From assembly GCA_963575745.1 (NCBI GenBank), contig CAUYUJ010001325.1, positions 234,902-298,901 on the forward strand: DNA of 64,000 nt. The letters run 5' to 3'. The notes under the pieces are model-generated. The model ran no database searches and was not told where the DNA came from. It was given only the letters and a program-made list of their open reading frames with translations. The stretch is from Prorocentrum cordatum (taxonomy: Eukaryota > Sar > Dinophyceae > Prorocentrales > Prorocentraceae). Positions 40,161 through 49,868 of the stretch are shown here, piece after piece (the stretch's first letter is position 1; every line of letters begins with the position of its first letter). Both the position numbers and the translations under genes were made by a program.

Positions 40161-40331
40161 GGGCGTTGCGTAATGGGGGGGTCATAAATGGGGGGGCGGC
40201 GAGCGTGGTCCGAAAAGGTGCCCAAACGGTACCTAAACGAGCCCCCTGGGGCTCCGGAGGGGCCCGAAAGGGGCACGAAAGGGGACCTTTTCTGACCCCC
40301 CCATTTGTGACCCCCCCATTAAGCCACGCCC
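40161..40331. mobile_element. Fold-back element family C, copy 1
   Basis: GGGCGTTGCGTAATGGGGGG then GTCATAAATGGGGGGG pairs with CCCCCCCATTTGTGACCCCC then CCATTAAGCCACGCCC. 171 bp, non-coding. It directly abuts the half copy of family D that follows. Confidence 0.85.
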
Positions 40332-40490
40332 AATCGCCGACGCATCGGCGATACGGCGCGATGCGGATCCCGATGTTCTCCACGACGACCGCGGCGATGC
40401 ATCGTCGACGTCGCCGATGCATCGCCGATGCAACGGCGGTCCTCCGACCTCAGCTGCTTGGACCCCAGTTGGGCGGCCTTTGCCCAGGAT
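40332..40490. mobile_element. Fold-back element family D, right half
   Basis: Interior CGATGCATCGTCGACG and CGATGCATCGCCGATGCAAC, then GTCCTCCGACCTCAGCTGCT and TGGACCCCAGTTGGGCGGCC. These match the interior and right terminus of the complete element at 25112. The left half is absent exactly where family C copy 1 ends. Confidence 0.75.
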
Positions 40491-40655
40491 GGAAACATCG
40501 GCACACGCACACACAACAGATGATCCTTAGGACAATATTGGAAAATATTGGACATGAAGGGGAAGAGAAACATCCAGGACATATGGCGAATATAGGCAGC
40601 CCTGGAATGTGTGTGGATGTGTGGATTTGTTTGTGTCCCTCTGAGCCCCATTCTG
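40490..40655 (+). repeat. Dispersed repeat R1, diverged copy e
   Basis: CACACGCACACACAACAGAT, GGACAATATTGGAAAATATT, GAAACATCCAGGACATATGG and GGATTTGTTTGTGTCCCTCT follow the same order as R1 copies a-d with many differences. Confidence 0.55.
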
Positions 40656-40659
40656 GTCG

Positions 40660-40780
40660 ACCCGCATGGCAAGGGTGATTGTGTTCCCAGGGGTACCCTT
40701 GCGTCCTTGCCTCTTCGGTCATCTTCGGCCTATCCTCAACCGCTTTGAATGGCCAGCCCCCGCTCGGAGAGCCTTGGCCT
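40660..40780 (+). repeat. Dispersed repeat I, copy 1
   Basis: GACCCGCATGGCAAGGGTGA, CCCTTGCGTCCTTGCCTCTT then CGGTCATCTTCGGCCTATCC and TTTGAATGGCCAGCCCCCGC. Related blocks at 42170-42260 and 47640-47765. Confidence 0.55.
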
Positions 40781-41410
40781 GGGCGATCAATGGCCCTTGC
40801 ATCCTCACCGCGCGTCTTTACTCGATGGGCTGATTGATTTAATGGAAGAGGAGCACGACGGAGGGCCGAGACGCCGAAAGGGCGCGGCCCACGGCCACGC
40901 CCGCCGCCGCCCTCGCCCGAGCCTCGGCGCCGCTGCGCGCGGACCCCCGCGCGCACGCCGCGCGGCAAAGCGCCGCCCGCCGCCGTCGCTGCCTGGTGGC
41001 GCTGGCCGGCGTCGGCCGTCGTCGGCCGTCGGCCGGCGCTGGAGTCGGTGGCGTCGTTCGTCGTTCGCCGTCGTCGGCCGTCGTCGGTGTGTGGTCGACG
41101 TGGTTCGTCCGTCGTCGGCGGTAGTCCGTCGGCCTTTCTCCTCGGCGGCGGCGGTGAGCGGCGGTCGTCGTCGGTCGTCGTCTGTCGTCGGTCGTCGTCG
41201 TCGGTCGTCTCGACTTCCTCGTCGGTGATCCGTCGTCGGTGGTGGTAGTCGTCGTCCGTCTTCGTCGGTTGTCGTCGGTTTCTTCGTCGGTCGTCGGTCG
41301 TCGGTAGTGGTGGTTGTCGTCGACCGTCTGTCGGTCGTCGATCGTTTGTCGTCGTTCGCCCTCGTCGACGTCGTCGTCGCTGTTGTCTTCGCCGCCGTCG
41401 TTGTCGTCGT
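40781..41410. repeat. CGN-rich block ending in GTCGTCGGTCGTC arrays
   Basis: GCCGCCGCCCTCGCCC at 40890-41010, then GTCGTCGGTCGTCGTCGG units to 41410. Frames on both strands (up to 378 codons on minus) are Thr/Asp/Arg or Ser/Val runs and unsupported. Confidence 0.85.
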
Positions 41411-41769
41411 TTGCGGCCGCGGTGTTCTCCCAACAGGTCTCCATGGCCCTTTGTTATGTTCCCTGGTTCCTCCGTATCCTTGTCCTGCAGGGAGCAGGAG
41501 GGGTGGAGGAGGTGGTGGGAGGAGGACTGAGCAAGTATAGCCTCGCGATTGCACCTATTCTGCAGATTAGGATGCCCAAGTCTCAATCTATTTTAGGCTT
41601 CCGTTCTGTTCCTTCTGCCCTCGCCCTCGGTGGGCGGGCGAAGCCAGTCTACTTCCAGTGACCTCGTACTACATGTTTCTGCCCGCTTCTTCCGACCGAC
41701 GGGCACTCCTCACCCGCTCCGCTCTTCCGGCTCCTCGTCCTCATCCTCGACCTCTTCTTGGGGGCCCCC
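41411..41769. other. Intergenic
   Basis: 41640-41710 resembles 200-300 (CGCTTCTTCCGACCGACGGG). Nothing else recognised. Confidence 0.35.
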
Positions 41770-41975
41770 AAACGGGGTGGTGACCACACCGTGTGGTGAG
41801 TCGGTGGGGATTCGGGGTCACCGCACGGTTTTGGGACTCGGGTGGTTCTCCGAGGCTGTCTCGGGCGATGGGGGCATCCGAGGCCCCAAAACCGTGCGTT
41901 GACGGACCGTGCGGTGAGGTCTTGGGGGATTTCGAGGTCACCGCACGATCTGTCACCGCACCGTTTCGGGACTCC
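41770..41975 (+). repeat. Dispersed repeat E, copy 2
   Basis: GGGTGGTGACCACACCGTGT, GGTGAGTCGGTGGGGATTCG, GGTCACCGCACGGTTTTGGG, GTGCGTTGACGGACCGTGCG then GTGAGGTCTTGGGGGATTTC and GAGGTCACCGCACG. Several blocks are inverted copies of one another (GTGCGGTGA versus TCACCGCAC). Confidence 0.75.
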
Positions 41976-42169
41976 ACATGTTCACCTCCCCCGCCCTCCC
42001 CGCCCTTCCGCGGACTACCCCTCGTGAGCCCTCTTGCCCTCACCGACCGACGCGGGCCTCGACAGCGGCCTCGCGGCGTCTGCGCGCGCCCGCGCCATCC
42101 GACCGCAGCTCCGCGCGCTCCCAGAAGGGATCGGGGAGCAGCCCGTGCACCACGCCCTCAGAGCCTTGG

Positions 42170-42260
42170 ATGCAGTCAGCCCGCATGGTAAGGATGACCG
42201 ACTCCGCGCCCCGCTCGCACAGTGTCGACGTGGCCTTCCAAGGCCCTCGCATCCTGACTG
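42170..42260 (+). repeat. Dispersed repeat I, copy 2
   Basis: GCAGTCAGCCCGCATGGTAA, CGCCCCGCTCGCACAGTGTC then GACGTGGCCTTCCAAGGCCC. Matches parts of the copies at 40660 and 47640 with rearranged order. Neighbouring 41976-42169 and 42261-42685 contain nothing recognised. Confidence 0.5.
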
Positions 42261-42685
42261 TGCGTCCTCATTCTGCGGGTGGACTGTGGGATCCACATCT
42301 TCACGTCGCCCGGACGTTGGATAAGCGAGGATCGCCGCGTCTTAACATTTCAGACGTGGAGCAACAGCGTAGATTCGTAGCGCGTAACGTGTGCGATCGC
42401 ACCATGTCTGGTCTCTGATACTGGCTTCCAGTCAAGGGGCTGCGTGTGACGAGATCTGTAGAGCTGCGGGCGACCGCATGCAAGCCAGTCCTATCGCCCT
42501 CGTCCTGCTTCTCCCTCTGCCCCTTCCTCCTGCTCTCCAGGCCAGGTGCCCCGCAGACTCGGGAGGCCACACGCCTCGCCCGACCAGGTCTGGAGCAGGT
42601 CGGCCTGGACCGTCCTCCGAGGCGGTGGTCCTTGTCGTCTTTTCTCTCGTCTTCATCCCGCTGCGCTTCTGCACAAGACCGTGCT

Positions 42686-42762
42686 CCTCCTCCTCCTCCT
42701 CCTCCTCCTCCTCCTCCTCCTCCTCCTCCTCCTCCTCCCCCTCCTCCTCCTCCTCCTCGCAG
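42686..42762. repeat. (CTC)n microsatellite
   Basis: About 25 CTC units with one CCC interruption. Confidence 0.95.
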
Positions 42763-42955
42763 CACCGATACGTGGTCCCGTGACGCGGCAGACAGCGAGC
42801 TGCGGAGGGGGCTGCGGGCGGGGCCCCCCTCTTGACGTTCCCCGGGGGAGAGAGAGCGGAGAGGGCCCCGGCCCCCCCCGCGCCGCTCCGCGGGGGCGTG
42901 CCGGGCCGCCCCGCTGGCAGACGGGGGCTTCCAGCGTCCTTCGGGCCGAACGAAA

Positions 42956-43122
42956 TCACCACCCACCAAACCACCCCAACCCAACCCGAAGGCTCAGATT
43001 TACCCTCGATTTCCAGTGGGGGGGGGTCGGGAAACGTCGAAAAAACACATGTGGAACCCTTACCCCCCCCAACCCGAAATTCGGGTCTTCGGGTTGGGTT
43101 GGGGTGGTCTGGTAGGTAGTCA
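42956..43122. mobile_element. Fold-back MITE family B, copy 1
   Basis: The terminal repeats start CCACCCACCAAACCACCCCA, ACCCAACCCGAAG and end as the near reverse complement (CTTCGGGTTGGGTTGGGGTG, GTCTGGTAGGTAG). A 3-bp TCA lies on both sides, a possible target-site duplication. The interior contains CTCGATTTCCAGTGGGGGGG, AAAACACATGTGGAACCC and TTACCCCCCCCAACCCGAAA. 161 bp between TIR ends. Non-coding. Confidence 0.9.
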
Positions 43123-43123
43123 C

Positions 43124-43680
43124 GAAAGGGGGGGGGGGGAAAGGGGCGGGTACGAAATCTGCTGCATGCAGCTGGTTTCGGCCCCACCGAGGGGCCCATG
43201 CATTCCTCGATACATGGCCGCCTCCGGCGCCGGGAGGCGCCGGGAGAGTCAGCTGCGTGAGCTGATATTCTCAAACCCCTCTTTTGCTATCCCCCCCTTC
43301 CGCCCGGCCCGAGTCCTGCGTCTTGCGTCCTCCTCGTCTTCATCCCGTTATGTGATCCAAGAGTTTTTAGAGCCCGTTGAGATCGGGGGAACGTGAGTCT
43401 CGAGTGAGGCGGAACTCGGGTTTGCGGACGTTTTTTGACGAGCGCGTCCTGGACTTTGACGGTTCAGTTTTCGTGGGATGTTTGCAGAGGGAGTTCGCGT
43501 CAAATTTCTTGATTGGGTCTCGACATTTTTATGATGGCCCCGTCAGGCCAACCCGAGTCCCCCGTACCCGGGTCTTACGTCTCCCCGATGAGAGTTCGAG
43601 GTGACCCAGCATTGGTTCCGACCAGCAGGAACGGGGGGCAGGTTCGAGGTGTTGGATTCGAGAAGATTTCTGTTGCCTCT
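43124..43680. other. Intergenic, nothing recognised
   Basis: Ordinary complexity; a 75-codon plus frame (43377-43604) is unrecognised. Confidence 0.35.
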
Positions 43681-43800
43681 TTCGGCCTCTGGGGGCCGTT
43701 TCCACTGTTGCCTCTTTCGGCCTCTGGGGGCCGTTTCCAGGCCCGGGGACCCTCAAACACGGATCCGGGGTGGACACCTGCTCCGGATGGACCCCAGGAG
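43680..43800 (+). repeat. Repeat F fragment with internal tandem duplication
   Basis: TGTTGCCTCTTTCGGCCTCT then GGGGGCCGTTTCCA occurs twice in tandem (about 43669 and 43710), followed by GGCCCGGGGACCCTCAAACA. It matches the central part of repeat F. Confidence 0.7.
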
Positions 43801-43869
43801 GGCGCGCAGGTGCTCGTGCTTCGCGCATCGCGGTTTGGGTTGGAGAGGCGCCCTTCTCCAGGGCGGCGG

Positions 43870-44115
43870 CGCGTGGGCGCGAAGATGACTCGGCATCGCG
43901 GGCGCGATGCGCGAAGTTGGGTTCGGCGTCACCCCGACATGCTTCTACTGAATGTGCGTCGCCCCCCCCGGGGGGCGACGCGCGCACCGAGAAGTCTTGT
44001 AGTATTTGCGTCGTGGCGGGCGCTTTCTGGCCTCACCGCTTGGGAAACGATGCACTACAAGATGGGTACACTATGTGTTATGGTCGGACGCGCGCCTCCA
44101 GGGAGGACACATAGT
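43870..44115 (+). repeat. Repeat G, copy 1: chain of three hairpins
   Basis: GCGTCGCCCCCC-ccgg-GGGGCGACGC; then TCTTGTAGT ... ACTACAAGA; then ACACTATGTG ... CACATAGT. The same three stems in the same order occur at 49869-50110. Non-coding. Confidence 0.7.
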
Positions 44116-44164
44116 ACTTGTATGGCTCTGTGCCTGCCATGGGTGACCTAGATCAATCCGGGGC

Positions 44165-44335
44165 TCCCAGACGCGCTCGCGCCGTGGACGAAAGCACGAC
44201 GGGAGGTTTCTGGCCGTTTTCGGAGGCCGGGGGTCCTCGCTGGTCCGCGGGACCGCCAGAAACGATGCGGGATGAAGAGCCCGGCCCTGGGGAAAGGGTC
44301 GGCGTTTCGAGGGCCCCGTTCTGGCATGGAATCAA
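44165..44335 (+). repeat. Repeat F, plus copy
   Basis: CCCAGACGCGCTCGCGCCGT, CACGACGGGAGGTTTCTGG, CCTCGCTGGTCCGCGGGACC then GCCAGAAACGATGCGGGATG and CCGGCCCTGGGGAAAGGGTC. Member of a family with at least seven copies in the window. Confidence 0.7.
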
Positions 44336-44619
44336 TCGAGTCATCGCATGGTTGGGTCCTCACGTTCAACCGTCCGTCACTCTCTTTCAGGCCCGAAGGC
44401 GGCCTTGAACAGTCCCCAAGGCAGCCCTCCAGGGCCCCCTCAAGCGGACACGTTCCTCGCTTCATCGGCGGATGCTTCGTCGTCGTCGTCGTCGCCGTCG
44501 CCCTCCGCCTCCTTCTCGGTGCCTGACTCGGGGTGCATGCTCGTCGTTATGTGTAGCACTGCCCCTCGGGTATAGCCAAGACATTCCAAACTGTCCGCCT
44601 TGGAAACGGAATCATGATG

Positions 44620-44965
44620 AGGAGGAGGACGACGAGGAAGAGGAGGAGGAGGAGGACCAGTGTAAACCCAAGAGTCACCGACGATGTTGGAATAAACCAT
44701 CCCTCGAAGTTCCCTCTTCATAGGCCCCTACAACGGTTCATTTCCACAGGGAATTGCCTCGTTGGAGAGACAACGGTTTGAAGACCCTGAAGTCTGCCAA
44801 AACATTGTTCTCGAAGAGGAGCTGGAGGAGGAGGAGGAGGAGGAGGAGGAGGAGGAGAAGGAGGAGGAGGAGGAGGAGAAGGAGGAGGAGGGAGAAGCAG
44901 GAGGAGACAGTAGGAAGGAGAGAGGGAGGGAGGGACGGGGGGAAGGGGGGGAAGCGTGAGGGACA
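44620..44965 (+). repeat. GGA arrays
   Basis: GAGGAGGAGGACGACGAGG at 44622-44660 and (GGA)n with AAG at 44815-44960. Between them 44661-44814 is ordinary. No gene. Confidence 0.85.
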
Positions 44966-45139
44966 CATCCAGCTGCCTGCGGCACACCCCGCCACCGCGC
45001 CAGCGCAGCAGCGCAGCGTGAAGGAGACTAGGGCTCCAAGACGCATGCTGGAGGTTCAATGGAGCATGCTAAGGGCTCCGCCTCCCTCCTCCTTCTCCTC
45101 CCTCCTTCTCCTCCTCGTCGTCCTCCTCCTCCTCCTCGA

Positions 45140-45530
45140 AGCCGTTTAGGTCCGTTTGAAAGGCCTTTGATGGTTTGTAGGGGGGTCTTTGGGGGGCGTC
45201 TTTGGAGCCTCGTGTTGGGGGTCTTGGAGGCAATCCTGCGGAGCCTCCCTGGGCCGTCCTGTGGGCCTCTTGGGCCGTCTTCGAGTACCCCTGGGCCCCT
45301 ACTGGGACCCTGCTGGGCTGTCCTGGAGCCCTCTGGGGGACAGTTTGAGCCGCCTTGGGTTTTTAGGAGCAAGACGAGGCAAGCAGGTCCAAATCTGTTA
45401 GAACCATGCTCTCGAGGGCCTCTCGGGTATCCTCATGGGGCCCTGCTGGGCCGTATTGCGAGCCGTCTTGTGGCCATCTTTGGGTCTTCCAGGCGCATCT
45501 TGGGGCAATGTGTGTGGTTTGAAGTTGTGT
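45140..45530 (+). repeat. Degenerate CTTGGGGGCCGTCTT-type repeat
   Basis: Words such as GGGCCGTCTT, GGGCCTCTTGGG and CTGGGCCGTCCT recur every 20-45 bp without a fixed period, as at 46660-47150, 34000-34220 and, far more regularly, 52276-52580. A 185-codon plus frame runs through it but reads as Trp/Gly/Leu/Ser repeats. Confidence 0.55.
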
Positions 45531-45539
45531 TTATTGTTC

Positions 45540-46500
45540 CTGTGTGTTGTGTGAGATATTCATATGTGCGTATGCAGACATATAATTACATATATACGAA
45601 TGTGTGCACATGCTAGATGTATATGCATTCATGTGTGTACGGATGCATATATGCATGCATGTGTGTATGTACGTATACGTGTACATACGTGTGCACGCGT
45701 GTACGTGCATGCATGCATGCGCGTATGTAGGTATGCGTGTGTGTGTGCGTAGGTGTGTGCGTCTAAGTTTGTGCATGCATGCATGCATGCACCCATGTAT
45801 GTGTATATAGGTGTATGCATGAAGGCGTGTGCAGGTGTGTGCGCATGTATGGATGTATGTATGTGTGGGTTAATCTATGTATGTATGCATGTATGTGTGG
45901 ATGCATACGTGTATGTACATGCAGGTGTGCATGTATGCATTACGTAGGCAAGTATGCAGGTTTATATGTATGGGTGTATGCACATATATATAGTTATGTA
46001 TGCATGCATGTATGTATGCACGCGTGTGTATAAGTAGGTGCGTGGATGTATGTGTGTGTGCTTGTATGTGTGGATGTGCGTCGGTGTGTAGGTATGCAGG
46101 TATGTACGTACGTACGTATGTATGTGTGTATGTATGTATGTATGCGCGTGTGTGCGAATGTATGTAGACACACATGGCTGTACGTGTGAATGCAAGTCTG
46201 TATGTATATATATATATATATATATATGCATGGATGCATGCATGCATGTATGCACGTGTGTATGTATGTGTGTCTACGTATATGTCTATGTATAGGTGTA
46301 CAGGGCCAGGCTCGGTTACAGCCAAATGCAGATGCCAGAGTCGATGTGTATGTTTATGTATACGTATGTGCATGTGTATGTTAGTATGTATCTTAGATGT
46401 ACATGTATAATCATGCATACATACATGCACGCATGACTGTATGCATGTCTTGAAGTATGCATGTTTATGTGTGTATAGGTTTGTGTGTATGTGTGTCTTG
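45540..46500 (+). repeat. Purine-pyrimidine alternating (TGTATG)n / (TGCATG)n array
   Basis: About 950 bp of TGTATGTATG, TGCATGCATG and GTGTGTGT with almost perfect purine-pyrimidine alternation and a (TA)n tract at 46205-46226. Frames in all phases give Cys/Met/Val/Tyr/His repeats and are artefacts. Long alternating tracts of this kind favour Z-DNA. Confidence 0.95.
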
Positions 46501-46659
46501 TTTCACTCGGCCAGGGCTTGTCGGGGAACACACATACATCTCCAAACGATAGTTTCTTCCGAAACTGACCCAATATCGGCAGCGCAGCGGGCTACTTGTG
46601 TAGCGGCGGTCGCGATGAGGGGATAGGATCGGTGACAGGCCTACAGAAACCTCCAGGGC

Positions 46660-47150
46660 ATGGCCTATGAGGCCGTCTTGGGACCTCTTAGGTTGTAGCG
46701 GAGGCCCCTGGAGTGTTCTTGGGTTGTCGTAAGTGCGACAAGATGGAAACGCTAAAAGCATGGACAAACCATGTTGAACTACATGATTGTTTGGCTTACT
46801 GTGGCCTCCTGGAGGGCATCTTGAAGTCATCTTGGGCTGCATCGTGGAGGGGGGCTACTTGGCCGTCTCAGGGCTCTCTGGGCTATCTTGAGGCAGTCCA
46901 AAGGCTCTTTCGGGCCGTCTTCGAGGCCCCTTGCGACGTCTCGCGGTCCTTTAGGGGCCTCCTCAGCAGTGCTAGGGCGCTCTTGGCCCGTCTTGGAGGC
47001 TTTTGTGGCCCGTCTTGGTTTGGACAACATTGGACAACATTGGACATATCTTGTGGACTTGGTACCACTGCCGGCTTCTCTTCGGGCCAGCCTGAAGGGC
47101 CTCTTTGATCCCTCTGGGACGGCCTGGAGGCCTCTTGGGTAGCGTAGGGG
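46660..47150 (+). repeat. Degenerate CTTGGGGGCC-type repeat, second block
   Basis: GGCCGTCTTGGGACCTCTTA, GGCCTCCTGGAGGGCATCTT, GGGCCGTCTTCGAGGCCCCT and similar words. TTGGACAACATTGGACA is duplicated at 47020-47045. The stretch 47151-47639 after it has nothing recognised beyond a TTGGTTG-rich patch. Confidence 0.55.
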
Positions 47151-47639
47151 CAAATCGGGACGGGGCGGAATTGGCTGTCTGGGTGATCTGTTGGGTTATG
47201 TTGGTTGCCGTAGGCTTGTTTTGTCGGTTGGGTTGTTTTGCTGTTCGGGCTGTTTTGACCCTCCTCGGCCAGGACATGTACAGGAAAAAGGCTTCTCAAA
47301 AGCACACTTTGTTCTGGAAGGACTGAAGAATCTCGGCTCCCAGAGGGGTTCGCGGTTTTCTGAGGATGGTCGCCATGAGGGGGGCTGGGGTCGGCCGCAG
47401 AAGTATGTTTAAAGACATCTCACCATGCATCACGGGAGCATAATAACACGCCTCAGCGTGCATACGCTGCTGTGGTGGATGATGGGCATTGGGAGGTTGA
47501 GAAGTGGGCATGGGGAGGAGGGCGGATGAGGAGAGGCAGATGATGATGAGGAGGAGGACTCCGCTAAGGCCGTCGTACCAGGCGTTGCAATGAGGCCAGC
47601 GCGCGAGGAGCACGAGGATGTAGAGACAGAACAGTCAAC

Positions 47640-47765
47640 CCGCATAGTAAGGAAGGGCGGCTTTCCAAGGTTGCCCTTGCATCCTTCCCCTTCGGCCCAT
47701 CCTTGGCCACTTTGGCCTCGCCCCGCTCGCAGAATGTCGACAAGTTCCTCCAAGGCCCGATGATA
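47640..47765 (+). repeat. Dispersed repeat I, copy 3
   Basis: CAGTCAACCCGCATAGTAAG, CTTTCCAAGGTTGCCCTTGC, ATCCTTCCCCTTCGGCCCAT then CCTCGCCCCGCTCGCAGAAT and GTCGACAAGTTCCTCCAAGG. Confidence 0.6.
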
Positions 47766-48059
47766 CCGAAGAGCTCTCATGCTGTGATTGCTCAATTTGT
47801 CCGCCTGGCTCTAGGACGTGTCTTGCGACTCCTAGATCCTAGATTCGAGCCTCGGTTGCTACTGCTACCGCTCGCGACACGTCCACGCCATTCGCACTCG
47901 CGCGTCATCTTTTTTTTCCGGGGTGACCGTGGAGGCAGCAGCAGGAGGGCCGAGACAGATCCCTGGATGGGCACACCCCTCCCTTGCATGGACTCGGCCG
48001 CGACGCCTGTAGCCCTGGTGGACCACGCACCTCGAAGATATGGGTGCGTGCCGGCGCTG

Positions 48060-48320
48060 CGGCCTCCGCAGGAGGAGCGGAGGGGGCCGCAGCAGGAGGG
48101 CCGGAGAGGCGGGGAGGGGGAGGAGGAGGAGGAGGAGGAGGAGGAGGAGGAGGAGGAGGGAGGAGGAGGAGGAGGAGGAGGGAGAGGAGGAGGGAGGAGG
48201 AGGGAGGAGGAGAGGAGGGGGCCGCAGCGGAGGGGGCCGCAGCGGAGGAGCTGCGGCAGAGGGCTGGAGCAGCAGGAGGAGGGCCGCAGTTGGAGGCCGC
48301 AGGGGGGGGGGGGGGGGCCA
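48060..48320 (+). repeat. (GGA)n and GCAGCGGAGG repeats
   Basis: (GGA)n at 48115-48205 and GGGGCCGCAGCGGAGG repeats at 48215-48260, ending in a 14-G run. Upstream 47766-48059 shows no gene. Confidence 0.85.
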
Positions 48321-48417
48321 GCCGCGGGGCTGGCGACGAGCGGCGCCGTGCCCGCCCGGCAGGCGTGTGCACGCTGAACGGGGCCTTCGCCTCCGGGCAG
48401 GAGGAGCCGGCCCAGGG

Positions 48418-48602
48418 CCCTCCTCCTCCTCCTCCTCCTCCCCTCCTCCCCCCCGCCTCCTCCTCCTCCCCGTCCCCGCCTCCTCCTCCCCCTCCTCCTC
48501 CTCCCCTCCCCTCCTCCTCCTCCTCGTCCTTTCTCCTCCTCCTCGTCCTCCTCCTTCTCCTCCTCCTCCTCCTCCTCCTCCTCCTCCTCCAGTTCCTCCT
48601 CC

Positions 48603-48652
<50 letters not shown>
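48418..48652. repeat. (CTC)n tract followed by (CAG)16
   Basis: Pyrimidine CTC/CCT array from 48418 to 48604, then 16 uninterrupted CAG units at 48605-48652. Together with the GGA array 200 bp upstream this makes a potential large hairpin (GGA with TCC). Confidence 0.95.
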
Positions 48653-48653
<1 letters not shown>

Positions 48654-49046
48654 CAGAGGCCGGGCGCGGCGGCGGCCCGCCGGCCCGCCGGCCCGCCGCC
48701 GCGCTCGTGCCCCGGGGGCCCCCCAGCGGCCTGGCGAGTTCTCGGTGCGGGGGGGGAGGTTCGGCAGCTGTGCGGGGAGGACGGGTCGTCGTCGGTGGCC
48801 TGGGCGGCTTCCGTCCGCGGGAGCGTGCCGAGCGGCCGCCCGCGGCCCGAGCTTTGCCCCGAAGGCCATCGGTCGCCGCCGCCGCCGCCCTCGCCACTGA
48901 GGGGAGCGCCCAACGGTGGCGTCAGCTCTTCGGGGCCCGCGCGCTCGGGAAAGGGGCTGCTGTGGGGTCGCAGGACGGGGCTCGGCTTGCTCGCTCACTC
49001 CTCGTGCGTTGCGCTGGGTTCGGCTCGCGCGCAGGGGACCTTAGAC

Positions 49047-49206
49047 TTATGTCAGGCCTGTCCCCCTACAGGAGGAATTTTCAAAAATTGTAATAAAATA
49101 GTCTGGGGATGATTTTTTTAACCATTTTTGAACATGTTTAGGATATTGTTTGACTATTTTTATTTTTCGTCCAAAATCCCCCTGTAGGGGGACAGGCCCG
49201 ACTTAA
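49047..49206. mobile_element. Fold-back MITE family A, complete copy
   Basis: Left TTAT-GTCAGGCCTGTCCCCC then TACAGGAGGAATTTTC; right GTCCAAAATCCCCCTGTAGG, GGACAGGCCCGAC-TTAA. 160 bp with an AT-rich interior that shares TAGTCTGGGGA with the copy at 31499. Confidence 0.85.
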
Positions 49207-49269
49207 CCTTAGGCCTTGAGGGACAACAGTTCCTTCCCGATGCCGTCCCCCCAGTCACGGCGCAGCGAG

Positions 49270-49480
49270 CAAGCAGAAGTGGTGATGACACCGCACTGTG
49301 AGTCAGTGGGGATTCGGGATCACGGCGCGGTTTGGGGACGCATGTCGTTCTCTGGGGATGCCTCGAGCGACTAGGGCCTCCAGGGTCTCAGAACCGTGCG
49401 GTGACGGACCGCGCTGCGAGGTCGTTGGGGATTCCGATGTCACCACGCGGTCCGTCAGCACGCGCTCTTGGGGCCCCGAA
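49270..49480 (+). repeat. Dispersed repeat E, copy 3
   Basis: GTGATGACACCGCACTGTGA, GTCAGTGGGGATTCGGGATC, GTGCGGTGACGGACCGCGCT then GCGAGGTCGTTGGGGATTCC and CACCACGCGGTCCGTCAGCA. Confidence 0.75.
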
Positions 49481-49544
49481 GCCCGTTCTCCGGAGGGGCC
49501 TACGGGGGCCTCGACAGGGCCGGAACAGCTCCTTCCAGAGCGTC

Positions 49545-49710
49545 TCGGACTCAGACGTGCTCGCGTCGTGGACACCTCACGGCGGGTGGCTTTGGGCAGT
49601 CTGCGGCCTCCGGGGGCCCTCGCTGGGCCCGGGCACCGCCAGAATACGACCCGCAGCGCAGCACCCGCCCCGGGGAAGTCGGGGCTTCGGAGGCCCCGCA
49701 CCCCATGAGA
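49545..49710 (+). repeat. Repeat F, plus copy of an inverted pair
   Basis: CAGACGTGCTCGCGTCGTGG, CGGCCTCCGGGGGCCCTCGC then TGGGCCCGGGCACCGCCAGA and CGCCCCGGGGAAGTCGGGGC. It is followed immediately by a copy in the opposite orientation. Confidence 0.75.
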
Positions 49711-49719
49711 TGCGCTGTC

Positions 49720-49868
49720 TCGAAGCATGCCGGCACCGGGCCCCCGGGAGTCCCGACCCTCTCCCAGAGCCGTTTTCTCATCCCGAGTTGTGTTCTGACG
49801 GTCCCAGGGCCCAGCGAGGGCCCCCAGGGGTCGAAAACAGCATAACAAAAAATCACCGCCGTGTTTTT
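49720..49868 (-). repeat. Repeat F, minus copy of an inverted pair
   Basis: GTCCCGACCCTCTCCCAGAG, GTGTTCTGACGGTCCCAGGG then CCCAGCGAGGGCCCCCAGGG and TCGAAAACA are the reverse complement of repeat F. With 49545-49710 it makes a tail-to-tail inverted duplication about 320 bp long. Confidence 0.75.

Noticed and set aside
45564-46410. Cys/His/Met-rich small proteins such as CMYVYVYIRVHACTCMHACA
   Set aside because: Translations of a TGTATG/TGCATG microsatellite, present in every phase and strand.
48418-48604. Leu-rich membrane segments on the plus strand
   Set aside because: Poly-Leu/Ser/Pro from CTC repeats; the same appears wherever CTC arrays occur (42686, 50588, 57070).
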